From the NCBI GenBank assembly GCA_963971225.1, contig OZ020269.1:41995264-42059263 (forward strand): a stretch of 64,000 bases of DNA. Reading direction: 5' to 3'. The notes beneath the pieces are model-generated. The model was not told the origin of the DNA. It made no database searches and saw only the letters and a program-made list of their open reading frames with translations. Each line of letters opens with the position of its first letter. Position 1 is the stretch's first letter. This DNA is from Melieria omissa (taxonomy: Eukaryota > Arthropoda > Insecta > Diptera > Ulidiidae). Position numbers and translations under genes: made by a program. Below are positions 61,887 through 64,000 of this stretch, one piece after another.

Positions 61887-62589
61887 ACCTGGGTGGGTTA
61901 AAGGACAAGGAAAGCAGTCGGAAATGCGATCTGATGCACTGAAAAATGTATGTTGCCCTGTGGTAAGTGTTATGCCTTTACCACAGAGCAGTCAATTTCC
62001 CAGTGTCGAACAGGATCGCATGTAGCGCTACTAAAAACGGACGGAGGAAAAAGACAACACGGGCAACAACCCAGCAACAACACAACGTGAACGGAGGTCG
62101 AATTGGTGGACAGCAAGAATAACGGCACTCGCACTGCACTTTATATTTGTGCGCAAGACGCGTTTTATTTAATTTATTATTTATTTATTGATTTGGCCGC
62201 GCGATTTTAGCCGGCCACAACGCGGTAGCAGCGACCGTCGGACATTAAACGACACACTAAACATTTATTTATACATTAAACACGCGCAAACACGTATAAA
62301 CAGAAAAAAACCGCGGAGCTACGAAAGGGCACGTCGGCCCACGCGAATTCTTCTTCACCTTTTTTTTCAATTATGGAATAAAATGTAGAGACTGGAAAAG
62401 TACTTAGTACACAGTGAGCGCTTAGAATGAGAATAAGAGCACTTAATACAGGATGTAATGCTGCAGTATCGAATTTCGACCAAAAATATTTTCGGCCAGT
62501 AAATTGTTTATAGCAAAAAAGTTTCCATCAAATCAAAACACAGCTACAGTCTGTCCAGTAGAAGCGTGATCGTCGTAACTTGGAAACTA
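61887..62589. other. LINE 5' region or flank; no gene
   Basis: Immediately upstream of the endonuclease frame on the minus strand, so part may be the LINE 5' UTR or ORF1 end. I cannot recognise an ORF1 protein in it. Confidence 0.4.
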
Positions 62590-63720
62590 CAAGCCCTAAC
62601 CACTATTAATTCGTACCCCTACGCTTTTTCTCATATTAATTTTTCAATTTCTCATATTAATTCTTCAAAAACGGTTGCACAACAATAATATTGAAGTTTT
62701 AGTTTAGTCTGGCCTTCATCTAGCCCAGATCTAAGTCCAATAGGGCCCTAATGAAAAGAAGATTGAGGAATGAGCCCCCACGAACCCTCTTGGAACTAGA
62801 AAACAAAATTGAAGAGCTTTGGGACTATTACACCGAAAGAGTGTCAGAAACTTATTTCTTCAATGCAAAGTCGATGCCAGGCTGTAATCGCAGCAAAGGA
62901 GATGTAACCCGATATTAATTTTTCTTTCATTTGCGGTCGCACGAATTATTAGTGCCCACTTTTAGTTGTTACTTTTTGAAGTTGTTCTATTCAAAAATTA
63001 ATAACAGAAACATTATATAATAAAAAAAATTAAAAAATGTTTTTTTCAATAGTAGATTTTTCTATCTTTCAAAAGAGTACTACTGTGTACAAAGCATACC
63101 CGTAATTTTCCCATTTAAACTACGCGGTTAAATATTTTCGCCGAATTATTTTTCTTAATTAAGTTGGTACAACTGTTAGAGGCTCACATGTCAAATTATA
63201 CGTCAAAATACTCATTAGTGTTTGAGTTACGCTTGGTTTTGTGAGACGCAAAAAGTGAATTCGGCGATTTTTACAACTCTTGTTTTTTGCATCACGATAA
63301 TGCACCATCTCACACGGCATTGGTTCTTCGTGAGCATTTCGCCAAAAATGAAACTCATATCGTTCCACAGCCACCGTATTCGCCTGATTTAGCTCCTTGT
63401 GACTTCTGGCTATTCTCCAGACTCAAAGACACCGCGCGCATTGAAGGCCATACCGGAAGGTGACTATTTGGCATGCTTCGAAGATTGGAAAGTCCGTTGG
63501 CATAAGTGCATTGCATCGGGGGGGACTACTTTGAAGGCGATGAAATTGATTTGGAAGAATAAATACAGATTTTTTGAATTATAAACAAATTCCGGGTATT
63601 CTTTGTACACAGTAGTATAAATACTGCACGGAAACTTTGACAAATAATAGTTAAAAGGTAATACTAAAAATTAATATAAGAAAAAGTGTGGGGGTACGAA
63701 TTAATAGTGGTTGGGGCTTG
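62590..63720 (+). mobile_element. Tc1-like element with a mariner nested inside
   Basis: The ends CAAGCCCTAACCACTATTAA and the inverted CAAGCCCCAACCACTATTAA extend to about 55 bp. TA lies at 62588-62589 and 63721-63722. Inside, 62712-62920 encodes the C-terminus of a Tc1-like transposase (PSSSPDLSPIG, then KLISSMQSRCQAVIAAKGD and VTRY before a stop), with frameshifts. The rest of the enzyme is deleted. Confidence 0.85.
63080..63615 (+). mobile_element. Deleted mariner (DD34D), nested
   Basis: The ends CTACTGTGTACAAAGCATAC and the inverted CTACTGTGTACAAAGAATAC are flanked by TA (63078-63079 and 63616-63617). The transposase piece, from about 63272, gives FLHHDNAPSHTALVLREHFA and PPYSPDLAPCDFWLF, with 34 residues between the second and third Asp. 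A frameshift follows and then ALKAIPEGDYLACFEDWKVR to the end. The N-terminal half is deleted. It is a different family from the intact mariner at 13298. Confidence 0.88.
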
Positions 63721-63789
63721 TATTTGTCCGATTCGTTTTAAACTGAATTTTATGCGTTTATAATATTTATTGTACGCAATATTTTTAAT

Positions 63790-64000
63790 AACAGGTATAA
63801 TCGCCGTCAATCCTTATTATGGCCTCAAACCTCCGACCCATACTTTGCGCTCAATTCTGAGCAAGTTACCGACACAATCGACTCCAAATCAGGCGAACTT
63901 GTCTCGATAACTGTTTTGCTGTCCATAGAGTTTTTCCTCTGAGTTTCTGCTTTACTACTGCCCACACATTTTCTATCGGGTTGGCATCAGGCAATTGTGC
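63790..64000 (-). pseudogene. Tc1-like transposase C-terminus, cut by window edge
   Basis: The minus strand from 64000 gives CPDANPIENVWAVVKQKLRG, then a frameshifted tail ending GDYTCY. This is the third catalytic block of a Tc1-like enzyme (SPDxNPIENxW with the Glu present). The remainder lies beyond the window. Confidence 0.75.

Overview
The window is 64 kb of AT-rich eukaryotic DNA built almost entirely of transposable elements (TEs). It looks like intergenic sequence from an insect, most likely a higher dipteran. That is an inference from the mix of families: irritans-type and rosa-like mariners, Tc1-like, pogo/Tigger, hAT, PIF/Harbinger, piggyBac-type and Transib DNA elements; I-, R1/LOA-, CR1/Jockey- and RTE-like LINEs; Ty3/Gypsy and BEL/Pao LTR elements; and at least two tRNA-derived SINEs. 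A tephritid-like fly would fit, because DD41D rosa elements were first described there, but nothing in the window proves the species. There are no bacterial operons, ribosomal RNAs, CRISPR arrays or convincing tRNA genes. Only one short stretch (19183-19386) looks like a possible host coding exon.

Layout. 1-6.1 kb: BEL/Pao relic, Tc1-like element, solo LTR, then three truncated LINEs in a row. 6.1-9.8 kb: a diverged repeat pair, a deleted mariner, an antisense I-like LINE holding a SINE, and an antisense RTE piece. 9.8-12.8 kb: a Gypsy-type element with both LTRs and ATAT target duplications but no protease, reverse transcriptase or integrase core. 13.1-17.5 kb: a MITE, a complete mariner with an intact 349-aa transposase, and a pogo-like element holding a rosa-like element and a foldback. 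17.6-22.6 kb: candidate exon, hAT MITE, PIF-like element with a 44-aa ORF, SINE. 23.2-25.8 kb: a second defective Gypsy-type element (minus strand). 27.8-30.3 kb: a Transib (RAG1-like) relic and a long palindrome. 31.4-34.7 kb: a piggyBac derivative and a foldback element with a hairpin-bearing minisatellite.

34.6-44.1 kb is a near-identical direct duplication (34580-38175 and 38176-44083). The two copies differ by large insertions, which gives filled and empty versions of the same target sites. It may be a real tandem duplication or two haplotypes placed end to end. 45.9-52.6 kb is a Russian-doll locus: a TTAA-flanked element holding a TA-flanked element, which holds a repeat copy, a PIF MITE, a CR1-like LINE and a SINE. 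52.8-64 kb has a Tc1-derived element with 246-bp inverted repeats inside an R1-like LINE, two more TIR elements, SINEs, a solo LTR, a LINE endonuclease domain, and a mariner nested in a Tc1-like element.

The genes do not form a pathway; they are parts of selfish elements. The non-autonomous ones (MITEs, SINEs, deleted copies) would depend on enzymes encoded elsewhere. The only complete TE enzyme in the window is the mariner transposase at 13477-14526. Coordinates fixed by TIRs plus target-site duplications (TSDs) are base-accurate by my reading; limits of degraded LINE pieces are approximate.
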